Part shown: piece after piece, positions 46,441 to 55,342 of the stretch | How the letters are laid out: the number at the start of each line of letters is the position of its first letter | Numbering within the stretch: the first letter of the stretch is position 1 | Source: Caballeronia sp. INDeC2 | GTDB taxonomy: Bacteria; Pseudomonadota; Gammaproteobacteria; Burkholderiales; Burkholderiaceae | Direction of reading: 5' to 3' | NCBI RefSeq assembly: GCF_023631325.1 | Contig: NZ_JALQDG010000042.1 | Span: 124,001-188,000, forward strand | DNA length: 64,000 nucleotides | The notes under the pieces: generated by a model | Database searches by the model: none | What the model was told of the DNA's origin: nothing | Seen by the model: only the letters and a program-made list of their open reading frames with translations | Translations under genes and position numbers: made by a program

Positions 46441-47811
46441 ATGATCAACGGAGCGCGCAACGTTCATCGTCGTCCAGGCATGTTGCGAATCATCGTCACA
46501 TCGAGTCTCGGAACGATGCTCGAGTATTACGACTTCTTCGTCTACGTCGCACTGACGGCGACTTTGACGCATCTGTTCCTTCCATCCACCGACAAGTCCG
46601 TGGCCGCACTCGCTGGCGTCGCCACCTTCGGGATCGCCTATGTGGCACGCCCGCTGGGAACCGTGATCTTCAGTCCGATGGCCGACCGCATCGGGCGCAA
46701 GAAGACCTTCGTCATCACGCTTGCGATCATGGGCGTCGCGACCGTGGGCATCGGTTGTTTGCCGACCTATGCGGTCGCGGGCATCGCCGCGCCGGTCGCG
46801 CTGCTCGCATTGCGCATCGTGCAGGGCGTCGCGCTCGGCGGCGAATACGGCTCGGCCGTCGTCTATGTGATGGAACATGCGCCCGAAGGCCGCAAGGGAA
46901 TGGCGACCAGCGTCTTGCAAAGCACGGCGAGCATCGGCTTGCTGCTTGCGCTCGCCGTCGTGTCGGCGCTGAAGCTCTCGCTCGATGCAGCGAGCTTCTT
47001 GTCCTGGGGATGGCGCGTCCCGTTTCTCATCTCGGCGCCGATCGTCGCTGTCGCCACGTGGATACGGCTCGGCATGACCGAAACGCCGGTCTTCGCGGAG
47101 ATGCGCGACGCGGGCCGGCTCTCGAAGCGGCCTTTGCAGGAGACGCTATCGAGCAGGACTTCCTGGAAAGCGATTCTCGTTGCGATGTTCGGCGCGCAGG
47201 GCGGCACGTCGGTGTCGCTGTACACGTCGATCGTCTACATGCTCTATTTCTTGCAGAACGTCCTCAAGGTCGAACCGATGCAGGCGAACCTGTGTCTCGG
47301 CGTGGGCATCCTGATTGCCGCGCCGCTGTATCCGGTGTTCGGCAAGTTATCGGATGCCGTCGGGCGCGCGCGCGTGATGTTGATCGGCATCGTCATGTGG
47401 ATCGCGGCGGCTTATCCGGTGTTCGCGGGCATCAGGGCGGGCGTGGTGTCGTCGCAATGGATCTCGGTCTCGCTCTTGATCGCCGTGCTTGCCGTGCTCA
47501 CCGCGATGATCATGGCGCCGCTGCCCGCGTTCGTCGCCGAAAGCTTTCCGCCGCAGAGCCGCACGACCGGCTTCGGCCTCGCGCAACAACTCGGCAATGT
47601 GGTCTTCGGCGGGTTCCTGCCATTGATCAGTCTGTCGCTCGTCAATCTGACGGGCAATACGCTCGCGGGAGTCGGCTACTCGATCGCTTCGCTGCTGCCT
47701 TGTCTCGTCGTGACGTGGGTCTGGGGCCTGAAGCAGGATGCGCGCATGAGAAGCGCGCACGGCGGCGGAATGCCGGCGCATCCCGCCGCTGAAGCAGTGA
47801 CCACGCGCTGA
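46441..47811 (+). CDS. MHS-family MFS organic-acid permease
   Basis: 456 residues with about twelve hydrophobic helices. The start of helix 1, SSLGTMLEYYDFFVYV, the ADRIGRKK loop and the RIVQGVALGGEYG motif identify the metabolite:H+ symporter group (shikimate, ketoglutarate, proline/betaine). Substrate not determined; context suggests a carboxylic acid. ATG 46441 is preceded by CGGAGGAGACAAAC, 23 bases after the crotonase stop. Confidence 0.88.
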   Translation: MINGARNVHRRPGMLRIIVTSSLGTMLEYYDFFVYVALTATLTHLFLPSTDKSVAALAGVATFGIAYVARPLGTVIFSPMADRIGRKKTFVITLAIMGVATVGIGCLPTYAVAGIAAPVALLALRIVQGVALGGEYGSAVVYVMEHAPEGRKGMATSVLQSTASIGLLLALAVVSALKLSLDAASFLSWGWRVPFLISAPIVAVATWIRLGMTETPVFAEMRDAGRLSKRPLQETLSSRTSWKAILVAMFGAQGGTSVSLYTSIVYMLYFLQNVLKVEPMQANLCLGVGILIAAPLYPVFGKLSDAVGRARVMLIGIVMWIAAAYPVFAGIRAGVVSSQWISVSLLIAVLAVLTAMIMAPLPAFVAESFPPQSRTTGFGLAQQLGNVVFGGFLPLISLSLVNLTGNTLAGVGYSIASLLPCLVVTWVWGLKQDARMRSAHGGGMPAHPAAEAVTTR

Positions 47812-47831
47812 GTCGGGCTCGCTTTCGGAGG

Positions 47832-49208
47832 TCAGGCGAGGCCGGCCATCAGCGTGTATTTGACGTGCACATATTCCTCGATGCCGTAATGACTGCCTTC
47901 GCGCCCGTAGCCCGATTCCTTGACTCCGCCGAAGGGCACCGATGCCGTGCCCACGGAGCCGGAGTTCAGTATCACCATGCCCGATTCGATATTGCGCGAC
48001 AGCCGGAACGAGCGCCCGAGATCGCGCGTCCACGCGTAGGCGACGAGACCGTACGCCGTGTCGTTGCTGCGCGCGATGACTTCATCCTCCGTGTCGAAGC
48101 GATAGATCGGAAAGACGGGCCCGAAGATTTCGGTCGAGCGGATTCGCATGTCGTCGGTCAGATCCGTGAGGATCGTGGGCGCGTAGAAGAGTTCGCCCCG
48201 CGCGTGCGTGCTGCCGCCGAGCACGACTTTCGCGCCGTGCGCCTTGGCGTCGTCCACGAGTTGGGCAACCTTGTCGAGCGCCTTCCGATTGATGAGCGGA
48301 CCCACGACGAACCGCTCTTGCAAGCCCTGATCGACGGGAATCTCATCGACCAGTTCCTTGATGCGCGCGACGAGCCGGTCGTGCACGCCCGACTGTACAT
48401 AGATGCGGTTCGGCGAGATGCAAACCTGCCCGGCGTTGCGCAGCTTGGCGGCGACGAGCCCGCGTGCGACTGCATCGAGATCGGCATCGTCGAACACGAT
48501 GAAGGGTGCGTTGCCGCCCAACTCCATCGTCATCTTCTTGAGCGTGCCGGCGCTTCGCTGCGCGAGCAACTTTCCAATGGCCGTCGATCCGGTGAACGAG
48601 ATCTTCCTGATGCGCGGATCGTTCGTGAAGCGTTCGCCGATGCCGACGGGATCGCCCGTCACCATTTCGAAGACGCCCTCCGGAATGCCCGCCGTGCGCG
48701 CGTATTCGAGCAGCTTGTACGCGGTGAGCGGCGTTTGCTCAGCCGGCTTGATGATGACCGTGCATCCGGCCGCGAGTGCGGTTGCCACCTTACGCGTGAT
48801 CATCATGAACGGAAAATTCCACGGTGTGATGGCCGCGACCGGACCGACCGGCTCTTTCGTGACGAGCACGACGGCATCGCTTGCATGCGTGGGAATGGTG
48901 TCGCCATACACGCGTTTGGCTTCTTCCGCATACCACTCGATGAAGCCGAGCCCGTAGTCGATTTCGCCGAGCGCTTCGGCGACGCACTTACCGTTCTCCA
49001 GACACAGCAATTCGGCGAAGGCGCGCTTGTCCGCGCTGACGAGATCGAACCATTTGCGCAGCAGTTCGCTGCGCTGTTTCGCGAGCGTGCGCGACCAGGC
49101 GGGGAAGGCCGCGCAAGTGCGATCTATCGCGGCGCTGACTTCAACTGCGGAATGCAATGGCGCACGGCCGACGAGCGTGCCGTCCGCGGGATTGAACACA
49201 TCGATCAT
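47832..49208 (-). CDS. Aldehyde dehydrogenase, succinate-semialdehyde type
   Basis: 458 residues. Catalytic Glu in TMELGGNAPFIVFDDADLD (about 231) and Cys in LRNAGQVCISPNRIYVQ (about 265); cofactor site TPWNFPFMMITRKVATALAAGCTVIIKPAEQTPL. The ELGGNAPFIVFDDAD string is typical of GabD-like succinate-semialdehyde dehydrogenases. Convergent with the permease (20-base gap) and divergent from the AraC regulator, from which it is separated by a 103-base control region with a large inverted repeat. AAGGAG precedes ATG 49208. Confidence 0.88.
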   Translation of the reverse strand: MIDVFNPADGTLVGRAPLHSAVEVSAAIDRTCAAFPAWSRTLAKQRSELLRKWFDLVSADKRAFAELLCLENGKCVAEALGEIDYGLGFIEWYAEEAKRVYGDTIPTHASDAVVLVTKEPVGPVAAITPWNFPFMMITRKVATALAAGCTVIIKPAEQTPLTAYKLLEYARTAGIPEGVFEMVTGDPVGIGERFTNDPRIRKISFTGSTAIGKLLAQRSAGTLKKMTMELGGNAPFIVFDDADLDAVARGLVAAKLRNAGQVCISPNRIYVQSGVHDRLVARIKELVDEIPVDQGLQERFVVGPLINRKALDKVAQLVDDAKAHGAKVVLGGSTHARGELFYAPTILTDLTDDMRIRSTEIFGPVFPIYRFDTEDEVIARSNDTAYGLVAYAWTRDLGRSFRLSRNIESGMVILNSGSVGTASVPFGGVKESGYGREGSHYGIEEYVHVKYTLMAGLA

Positions 49209-49258
49209 GCTGATCTCTCCTTTCGTGGATGAATCGATTGGCGTGATCGAATGCTATG

Positions 49259-49280
49259 GTTCGCGCGAGGTTATGCGAAC
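49259..49280. promoter_or_regulatory. Inverted repeat in the AraC/aldehyde dehydrogenase control region
   Basis: GTTCGC (49259-49264) and GCGAAC (49275-49280) are perfect arms separated by ten bases (16-base centre spacing). It lies between the divergent starts at 49208 and 49312 and is a plausible operator. Its position argues that the AraC gene does not start at the in-frame ATG 49273, which lies inside it. Confidence 0.45.
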
Positions 49281-49311
49281 GCATGATCTTCTGAAAACCT
49301 TGCCTGATCCT

Positions 49312-50283
49312 ATGACAGAGGCTGAGAGTATGGGAAGTGTGGAAGAGGAAGCATTGACGCGCGTGCGCGCCGAGATGATCGCGCTCATGCTCGAACTGGC
49401 GCCGTCGGAAGGCTACAACCTGACGCCGATGCGCGATATACGTCTGCTGCGCTCGAACCGGTCGCTCACACGAACGCCGGTGTTGTACGAGCCGGGCATC
49501 GTCATCGTGTGTCAGGGAAGAAAGAGAGGCTTTCTCGGCGACACGGTATACCACTACGACGCGCAGCATTATCTGGTCGTATCGTTGCCGTTGCCTTTCT
49601 CGATGGAAACGGATGCAAGCGAGACGGAACCCTTGCTAGCAATCTATCTGCGTCTCGACATGGGATTGGCGGCGGAAATGCTCATGCAGATCGGCGAGCG
49701 AAGCGGCTTCGTGCCGAAAGAACCGCGTGGCATGGCAACGACAAAGCTGGATGTCGCGCTCGGCGATTCGGTTCTGCGCTTGCTGCGCGCAATGCGCAAT
49801 CCGCTGGAAATTACGATACTTGGCGAGGCGCTCGTTCGCGAGATCTATTTTCGCGTGTTCATCGGCGAGCAGGGCGGATCGATGCGGGCGGCATTGAACC
49901 GGCAAGGTAATTTCGGGCGTATATCGAAGGCGCTCAGGAAGATTCATTCGAGCTACGCAGAGCCTTTGTCGATCGAAGACCTTGCGTCCGAAGCGCGGAT
50001 GAGCGTTCCTTCGTTCCATGCGCATTTCAGAACCACGACGAATACATCGCCCTTGCAGTACCTCAAGTCGACGCGGCTTCATCAGGCGCGTCTTTTAATG
50101 GCGAGACAAGGCATGACTGCGGCTGCGGCGAGCGCACAGGTCGGATATGAAAGTCCGTCGCAATTCAGCCGGGAGTTCAAGCGGCTATTTGGGGGCACGC
50201 CTTCGCAGGAGATCTTGCGTATGAAGCGGATGTTTGCAATGCCGGATGCAGATACCGGTGCGGTGTATGTGTCGTCGCATTGA
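49312..50283 (+). CDS. AraC-family transcriptional regulator
   Basis: 323 residues. An AraC_N-type cupin domain (about 15-160; VLYEPGIVIVCQGRKRGFLGDTVYHYDAQHYLVVSLPLP) precedes a double helix-turn-helix (about 215-315: SIEDLASEARMSVPSFHAHFRTTTNTSPLQYLKSTRLHQARLLM, then GYESPSQFSREFKRLFG). ATG 49312 is my choice; ATG 49330 has a better-spaced GAGG and is equally possible, while ATG 49273 lies in the inverted repeat. Likely regulates the divergent aldehyde dehydrogenase. Confidence 0.85.
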   Translation: MTEAESMGSVEEEALTRVRAEMIALMLELAPSEGYNLTPMRDIRLLRSNRSLTRTPVLYEPGIVIVCQGRKRGFLGDTVYHYDAQHYLVVSLPLPFSMETDASETEPLLAIYLRLDMGLAAEMLMQIGERSGFVPKEPRGMATTKLDVALGDSVLRLLRAMRNPLEITILGEALVREIYFRVFIGEQGGSMRAALNRQGNFGRISKALRKIHSSYAEPLSIEDLASEARMSVPSFHAHFRTTTNTSPLQYLKSTRLHQARLLMARQGMTAAAASAQVGYESPSQFSREFKRLFGGTPSQEILRMKRMFAMPDADTGAVYVSSH

Positions 50284-50410
50284 GCGTCGGTAATAGACGG
50301 TGCCAACGCCGTGAAACGAATTCGCCGCACAGCGTGATGAAGCGGAGCCTATCCAACAAAACGGACAGGTCTCCGCAGCTCCATGCAGCGTGAAGAACGA
50401 CCAATTGTCT

Positions 50411-50614
50411 TCACTGGTTCGTCGGCTCGCCGGGGTCTTCAACCCCCTTTTCGATGTTGTCCTTCTGGTCGCCATAGTCTTTTCGATTGGCGCCATTCGT
50501 GATCTCGACATCGCCTTTCAGCTTGCGATCTTCGTTTCCCGTCACAGTACCGATTGCAGTATCCGCCCAGCCCTTGATCTGTTCTTTGATACCTTCTTTC
50601 TGGTCGCTGTTCAT
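50411..50614 (-). CDS. CsbD-family stress protein
   Basis: 67 residues. MNSDQKEGIKEQIKGWADTAIGTVTGNEDRKLKGDVE is the CsbD signature (hydrophilic, GxxKE repeat, followed by GD). CsbD proteins are general-stress induced with unknown activity. ATG 50614 follows a strong AGGAGGCGCAT. The gene is downstream of a DUF378 gene on the same strand (19 bases), and follows manganese catalase in the same direction, forming a small stress unit. Confidence 0.85.
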   Translation of the reverse strand: MNSDQKEGIKEQIKGWADTAIGTVTGNEDRKLKGDVEITNGANRKDYGDQKDNIEKGVEDPGEPTNQ

Positions 50615-50633
50615 ATGCGCCTCCTGGCGCTCG

Positions 50634-50888
50634 TTAGTGCTGCGCGAGTGCGTGATCGCGCGGCGTGATGAACGCCCGCACGAGCATATAAATGCCGGCA
50701 ATCCCGACCAGCACGTAGACGATGCGCGCGAGCACTGAGCCTGCTCCGAATATCGTCGCGACAAGGTCGAGCTGAATCAGTCCGACCAGGCCCCAGTTGA
50801 TAGCGCCGATGATCACCAATGCGCCTGCAACCCAATCAATCGGATTGCGATGAACCGATACGGTTCCTTTCGATGTAACAGTTTGCAT
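50634..50888 (-). CDS. DUF378 small membrane protein
   Basis: 84 residues. Two hydrophobic helices (WVAGALVIIGAINWGLVGL and VLARIVYVLVGIAGIYMLVRAF) match the DUF378 family, with the NWG-V-GL pattern. Function unknown. ATG 50888 lies 74 bases after the catalase stop; an alternative Met is not needed. It often occurs near CsbD and stress-oxidase genes. Confidence 0.8.
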   Translation of the reverse strand: MQTVTSKGTVSVHRNPIDWVAGALVIIGAINWGLVGLIQLDLVATIFGAGSVLARIVYVLVGIAGIYMLVRAFITPRDHALAQH

Positions 50889-50962
50889 GGCTAAAGTCCT
50901 CGTGAATTACGTGGATTGGACCGCGCCCGAGCGCGGTTCCGGACAAACACTTCTTGCCGCGG

Positions 50963-51832
50963 TCAAGCGGCCTTTCCAGCGCCGAGATCTGCGCCGGTGG
51001 TCGGATCGGCGGTTGGATCGGATGCGGTGCGCGAAGCCATCGACTGCAGCGTCCGCACGTCTTCTTCGGACACCGTGACGGTAGCTGTTCCGTCGCCGCC
51101 ATCGACAGCGGGCTGCGGGTCTTCGACGAATTGCCAATCGCCGCCTTCGTTCCACGGGCCGCGAGCGTCGTCGCCCTTCGACATGTTGAAGTACACGCTC
51201 GTGAATTCCGGATTACCCGGCAATTTGCCTTGCGGGAAGTTCGGCTGAATGGAGTGCAGCGCTTTCTCAAAGGACTTCTGATGCGCAATCTCGCGCGTCA
51301 TGAGAAAGCCGAGCGCGTCTTTGATGCCCGGATCCTCCGTGACGTTTATAAGCCGCTCGTAGACGATCTTCGCCCGGGCCTCGGCGGCGATATTCGAACG
51401 CAGATCGGCGGTCGGCTCTCCGATCGTATCGATGTACGCTGCCGTCCAGGGCACGCCTGCCGAGTTGGTCAGCGAAGGGCCGCCGCCGTACAGAATCGAC
51501 GTGATGTGCGAATCATTGCCGGCGCCTGTGAGCGAACGATAGAGTTCTGCCTCTTGCTCGACGCCCTCGGCGAGTTGCCCCTTGGCGCCCTTGTTCAGCA
51601 TGGCGACGATCGATCCGATCACTTCGAGATGACTCAGCTCTTCGGTTGCGATATCGAAGAGAAGATCCTTGCGGCCCGGATCGTCTTCAGAGACGGCTTG
51701 AGTGAAATAGCGGCATGCCGCGGCAAGCTCGCCTTGTGGCCCGCCGAACTGTTCAAGCAGTAGATTGGCCAGGCCCGGATTGGGCGTGGCAACGCGGACG
51801 GTGTATTGCAGACGCTTATTGTGAACGAACAT
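50963..51832 (-). CDS. Manganese (non-haem) catalase
   Basis: 289 residues, ferritin-like dimanganese enzyme. Ligands: Glu35 (GPQGELAAACRYF), Glu65 and His68 (ATEELSHLEVIG), Glu151 (AEARAKIVYERL) and Glu181/His184 (TREIAHQKSFEKAL). It decomposes hydrogen peroxide in the cytoplasm. The C-terminal 50 residues are polar and variable. ATG 51832 with AAAGGAGCC before it; long upstream frames are not protein-like. Heads a stress unit with DUF378 and CsbD downstream. Confidence 0.93.
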   Translation of the reverse strand: MFVHNKRLQYTVRVATPNPGLANLLLEQFGGPQGELAAACRYFTQAVSEDDPGRKDLLFDIATEELSHLEVIGSIVAMLNKGAKGQLAEGVEQEAELYRSLTGAGNDSHITSILYGGGPSLTNSAGVPWTAAYIDTIGEPTADLRSNIAAEARAKIVYERLINVTEDPGIKDALGFLMTREIAHQKSFEKALHSIQPNFPQGKLPGNPEFTSVYFNMSKGDDARGPWNEGGDWQFVEDPQPAVDGGDGTATVTVSEEDVRTLQSMASRTASDPTADPTTGADLGAGKAA

Positions 51833-52535
51833 ATCTGGCTCCTTTGCAGGGACGATCGGATTCCTCGCCTTGGGACAGCGCGATAAACTGGAGTCGTATT
51901 GTTTGGATCCCGAGGCTGCTGAGAGGAGCGTCGAAGACGTCACTTGCAGTAGGTGGCCGCGGGCCTCAGCGCGAGTGTCGCGCTGGCGAGATGACTGGGA
52001 CGAACCGCGCACCTGCGCTGATACATACGGGTACGGGTCCACAGTGTTCATCGTTCAGCGCAACGGCCGTGCCCACGGCGAAGTAACCCGGCCTGATTAT
52101 CGAATTAAAGCCTGGTGTCGAAGTCCACCAGGTAACGCTCGGTTGGTCTCGCATCCGGACTAGCGACGCGTCCATGATTTGCTCAACGTCGACATGTACG
52201 TGGCGCTCGATTATTAGCTCGGACAACCTAGCAAAATCTGCCATTCCAAATGTAGCGGATGCTTGGAGGACGGCTGAGCGCGACGCGAACGAATCACCGC
52301 TCCACCGTCCATCGACTGGTCGAGTGGCGGGATCATGGCGGCCGGAAGTCTGATCGGAAGACTGTTGGGCGCGCCGTGTCATCTCCGACAAGGCGCGGCG
52401 CTGGATCGTCGCGTTGGCTCGACTCACGGCTCGTACCGGCTATCAACGCTTGCAGCGACAACGCGTTAATTTGTATCGTCGGTCAATGCATTTGCGTCGA
52501 ACGCGAAGTGCCTCGCCTCGCGTATACGAACCGCC
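51833..52535. other. 703-base gap, AT-richer than the flanks
   Basis: Lies upstream of the catalase start (minus strand) and past the end of the sulfur-cluster permease gene. Open frames exist on both strands; the least unlikely is a minus-strand frame with ATG at 52244 ending at 51966 (92 residues) including IRPGYFAVGTAVALNDEH, but its third positions are not GC-rich and no ribosome site precedes it. I do not call a gene. The catalase promoter must be here; a strong terminator for the sulfur operon is not visible. Confidence 0.5.
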
Positions 52536-53363
52536 TCAGTCTTCGCGCACTGGCGCACCCCCGCGCAAACGGGCCGCAACCACGCGCGCAGCCAGATCCA
52601 GCGCGAATCCGAGCGCGCCGATCACGAGAATGACGGCAGTCAACTCGGAATACGCGAGGCGGTCGCGCGTATCCAGAATCAGATAGCCGAGACCCGCGCT
52701 CACGCCGAGCATCTCCGCCGGCACCAGCACGATCCACAGAATGCCGATGGCGAGCCGCGCGCCCGTGAGCACATGCGCGGCGATACCCGGCACGTAGATG
52801 TGCCAGAGCATTTCGGCGCGGGTCGCCGCAAGACTTTCGCCGAGCTGGATCCAGCGGCGGTCGAGATGCGCGACGCCCGCTGCCGTGCTCATCACGAGCG
52901 GCCATACCGCGGCGAACGCGAGCAGGAAGTACACGGCGTGATCGCCGACGCCAAGCGACATCACCGCGATCGGCATCCACGAGAGCGGCGAGATCATGCG
53001 CAGGAATTGCAGCGTCGGCGAGAGCGCCTGCTCCAGCCAGCGGATGCGGCCGATGGCGAAGCCCAGCGGCACGCCGACGACGAGCGCCCAGCCAAGTCCC
53101 ACGGCGATGCGCCTGAGGCTCGTCGCGACATGATCGGCGAGGCGGTCTTCGGTGATGAGCGCGGGCAGCGCCTGCCAAGCGCGCAGCGGCGCGAATTGCG
53201 CGGCGAGCGCGTTGTGTCCCGCGAGCAGCGCGACGGCCAGCCACCAGACGCCGATCGTCACGACGAGTCCCGCGACGCCCAGCACCACGCCACGCCAAGG
53301 GGAGCGCGCACGCGGCCTGCGCTCTTGCGCGACGGACGCCGGTCGAACGAGCACGCTAGACAA
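52536..53363 (-). CDS. ABC transporter permease, SsuC/TauC type
   Basis: 275 residues with about six hydrophobic segments and a 25-residue polar N-terminus. The EAA-type loop WIQLGESLAATRAEMLWHIYVPGIAAHVLTGARLAIGILWIVLVPAEML is characteristic of nitrate/sulfonate/taurine permeases. Its start overlaps the substrate-binding gene's stop by 8 bases. Last gene of the cluster; transports the sulfur or nitrogen compound delivered by the preceding binding protein. Confidence 0.88.
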   Translation of the reverse strand: MSSVLVRPASVAQERRPRARSPWRGVVLGVAGLVVTIGVWWLAVALLAGHNALAAQFAPLRAWQALPALITEDRLADHVATSLRRIAVGLGWALVVGVPLGFAIGRIRWLEQALSPTLQFLRMISPLSWMPIAVMSLGVGDHAVYFLLAFAAVWPLVMSTAAGVAHLDRRWIQLGESLAATRAEMLWHIYVPGIAAHVLTGARLAIGILWIVLVPAEMLGVSAGLGYLILDTRDRLAYSELTAVILVIGALGFALDLAARVVAARLRGGAPVRED

Positions 53364-54546
53364 GGATCGTCTCCTTGCGCGCGTAGCCCGCGCTCTGCCC
53401 GAACGCGGCCATGCCGCCCGCGGCTTCGATGCTCTTCTTCACGAAGCGGTCGTCGACGAGTTCGGCGGCGACCTTCGCCGGATCCAGCGACGCGATGAAG
53501 CCGTTCGCGCCGTCCACCTGCGTCGCCTTGAGACGGCGCACGAGTTCTTCCGTATAGCTCGGATAAGGGTAGGGCTGAAAGTCGATGCGCTTCGAATGCC
53601 AGTCCGCATGCTGGATCGCGCGGTCGCCGAGATAGCGGCCCTGGTCGCCTGCCTGCGGCGCGAGCACGCGCGCGAGGAGTTGCGACGCGTGCGGCGTATA
53701 GCGATTCGCGCCTTCCTTCGATAGCAGCTTCGCCGCGTCTTCAGGATGCGCGCGCGTCCACAGTTGCGCCTTCACGATCGCATCCACGACCTTCTGCGAC
53801 CACGCCGCGCGTTGCGTCAGATCCTGCTCGTGCATGAAGATCACGCAGCACGCGTGATCGCGCCAGACGTCGCCGGTGAAGCGCAGCACGCGGCCGACGT
53901 TCAGTTGCTCGGCGGCGGCATTGAAAGGCTCCGCGACGATATAGCCCGCGATCTGCTTCGCGGCCAGCGCGGGGGGCATGTCGGAGGGCGGCATCACGAT
54001 CAGGTTGACTTCCTTCGGCCCCGGCGCGCTCGTGCGCTTGAGCACGGGCGTGAGACCCTGCGCGCGCAGCATGTCCTGCAGCACGACGTTGTGGACCGAA
54101 TACCAGAACGGCACGGCCACCGTCTTGCCGCCGAGATCCGCGAGCGTATCGACGTCCGGCGCGACCGTCAGCGCCGAACCGTTCACGTGATTCCACGCGA
54201 CGACCTTCGCGGGCGCCTTGCTGCCGTAGCGCGCCCAGACGGTCATCGGCGAGAGCAGATGCACGACATTGACCTGCCCGGACAGGAAGGCTTCGACGAG
54301 CTGCGCCCAACTGCGCAAGAGCGTCGGCTTCTCGGCCGTGATGCCGGCCGCTTCGAAATAACCGTTGTTGTGCGCGACGAGCAGCGGCGTCGCGTCGGTG
54401 ATCGGCAGATAGCCGATGCGCACGGGCGCGTCCGGCTCGGCGGCGGCGCGCGCATCGAATGACTTCAGAAGCGGCGCCGCGCCCGCGACGGTGAAGAGCG
54501 ACGCGAGCTTGAGCCATTCGCGCCGTGACATCGGTAATGAGCACAT
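53356..54546 (-). CDS. ABC substrate-binding protein, nitrate/sulfonate/taurine type
   Basis: 396 residues. A twin-arginine signal (SRREWLKLASLFTVAGAAPLLKSFDARAAAE, cut about 38) precedes RIGYLPITDATPLLVAHNNGYFEAAGI, the opening of the NrtA/SsuA-like family. Later PFNAAAEQLNVGRVLRFTGDVWRDHACCVIFMHE matches CmpA/NrtA more than SsuA. The ligand cannot be read. ATG 54546 with GGGGA; ATG 54528 is possible. Sits between the ATPase and permease genes; 19 bases from the ATPase stop. Confidence 0.86.
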   Translation of the reverse strand: MCSLPMSRREWLKLASLFTVAGAAPLLKSFDARAAAEPDAPVRIGYLPITDATPLLVAHNNGYFEAAGITAEKPTLLRSWAQLVEAFLSGQVNVVHLLSPMTVWARYGSKAPAKVVAWNHVNGSALTVAPDVDTLADLGGKTVAVPFWYSVHNVVLQDMLRAQGLTPVLKRTSAPGPKEVNLIVMPPSDMPPALAAKQIAGYIVAEPFNAAAEQLNVGRVLRFTGDVWRDHACCVIFMHEQDLTQRAAWSQKVVDAIVKAQLWTRAHPEDAAKLLSKEGANRYTPHASQLLARVLAPQAGDQGRYLGDRAIQHADWHSKRIDFQPYPYPSYTEELVRRLKATQVDGANGFIASLDPAKVAAELVDDRFVKKSIEAAGGMAAFGQSAGYARKETILV

Positions 54547-54565
54547 CGAATTCGTCCCCGCTGAT

Positions 54566-55342
54566 TCAGGCGGCCTCTGATATCGAGTTCTGCAGCGCCT
54601 GAAGGATTGAAATGCGCAGCTCGCCGAGCGATCGAATCTGCGTCTGTCTGGGATGCGGCAGGTTCACCGACCAGCGCCCGACGAGCGTGCCGCGATTGCC
54701 GAGCAGCACGATGTGATCGGAGACGACGAGCGCCTCGTCGATGTCGTGCGTGACCAGCAACGCGCACGCGCCGGTGCGCCGGATCGCGTCGATCAGCAAT
54801 TGCTGCATGTCCGCGCGCGTGACTTCGTCGAGCGCGCCGAACGGCTCGTCGAGCAGGAGGGCGCGCGGCTCTCGCGCAAGACTGCGCGCGAGCGCCGCGC
54901 GCTGCGCCATGCCGCCGCTCAGTTGCGCGGGCAGCCAGCCCCGCGCATGTTCGAGGCCGACCGCTTCGAGCGCATCCGTCACGCGCACCTTGCGGCTCGC
55001 CCGCGCGAGATGCGGCTGCCGCGCGAAAGTCAGCCCGAACGCGACATTGCGCTCGACCGTGAGCCACGGCAGCAGGCACGGGTCCTGAAACGCGAGCGCG
55101 ACGTCCGAGCGCGGACCCGTGACCGCCTCGCCATCAATGCGCACGTTGCCCGCACCCGGCCGCGTCAGGCCGGCGATGATGCGCAGCAGCGATGACTTGC
55201 CGCATCCGCTCGGCCCGAGCAGCGCGACCAGTTCGCCCGGCGCGACGCTCAGATCGATGCCGTTGAGCACGCTGCGCGTCGCATAGCGCAGCGTGACGCC
55301 GCTCACGTCGATGTGCGCGCCTCGCGTGTCGGACCGCATCAC
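54566..55342 (-). CDS. ABC transporter ATP-binding protein, SsuB/TauB type
   Basis: 258 residues. Walker A GPSGCGKSSLLR, signature LSGGMAQRAALARSL, Walker B ALLLDEPFGALDEVTRADMQQLLID and His switch LLVTHDIDEAL. Family of the nitrate/sulfonate/taurine importers. Its start overlaps the preceding acyl-CoA-dehydrogenase-like gene's stop (ATGA), so importer and catabolic enzyme are translationally coupled. Confidence 0.9.
   Translation of the reverse strand: MMRSDTRGAHIDVSGVTLRYATRSVLNGIDLSVAPGELVALLGPSGCGKSSLLRIIAGLTRPGAGNVRIDGEAVTGPRSDVALAFQDPCLLPWLTVERNVAFGLTFARQPHLARASRKVRVTDALEAVGLEHARGWLPAQLSGGMAQRAALARSLAREPRALLLDEPFGALDEVTRADMQQLLIDAIRRTGACALLVTHDIDEALVVSDHIVLLGNRGTLVGRWSVNLPHPRQTQIRSLGELRISILQALQNSISEAA

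Noticed and set aside
49027..49311. Longer starts for the AraC regulator
   Set aside because: Sequence before 49312 overlaps the divergent aldehyde dehydrogenase and its control region with an inverted repeat.
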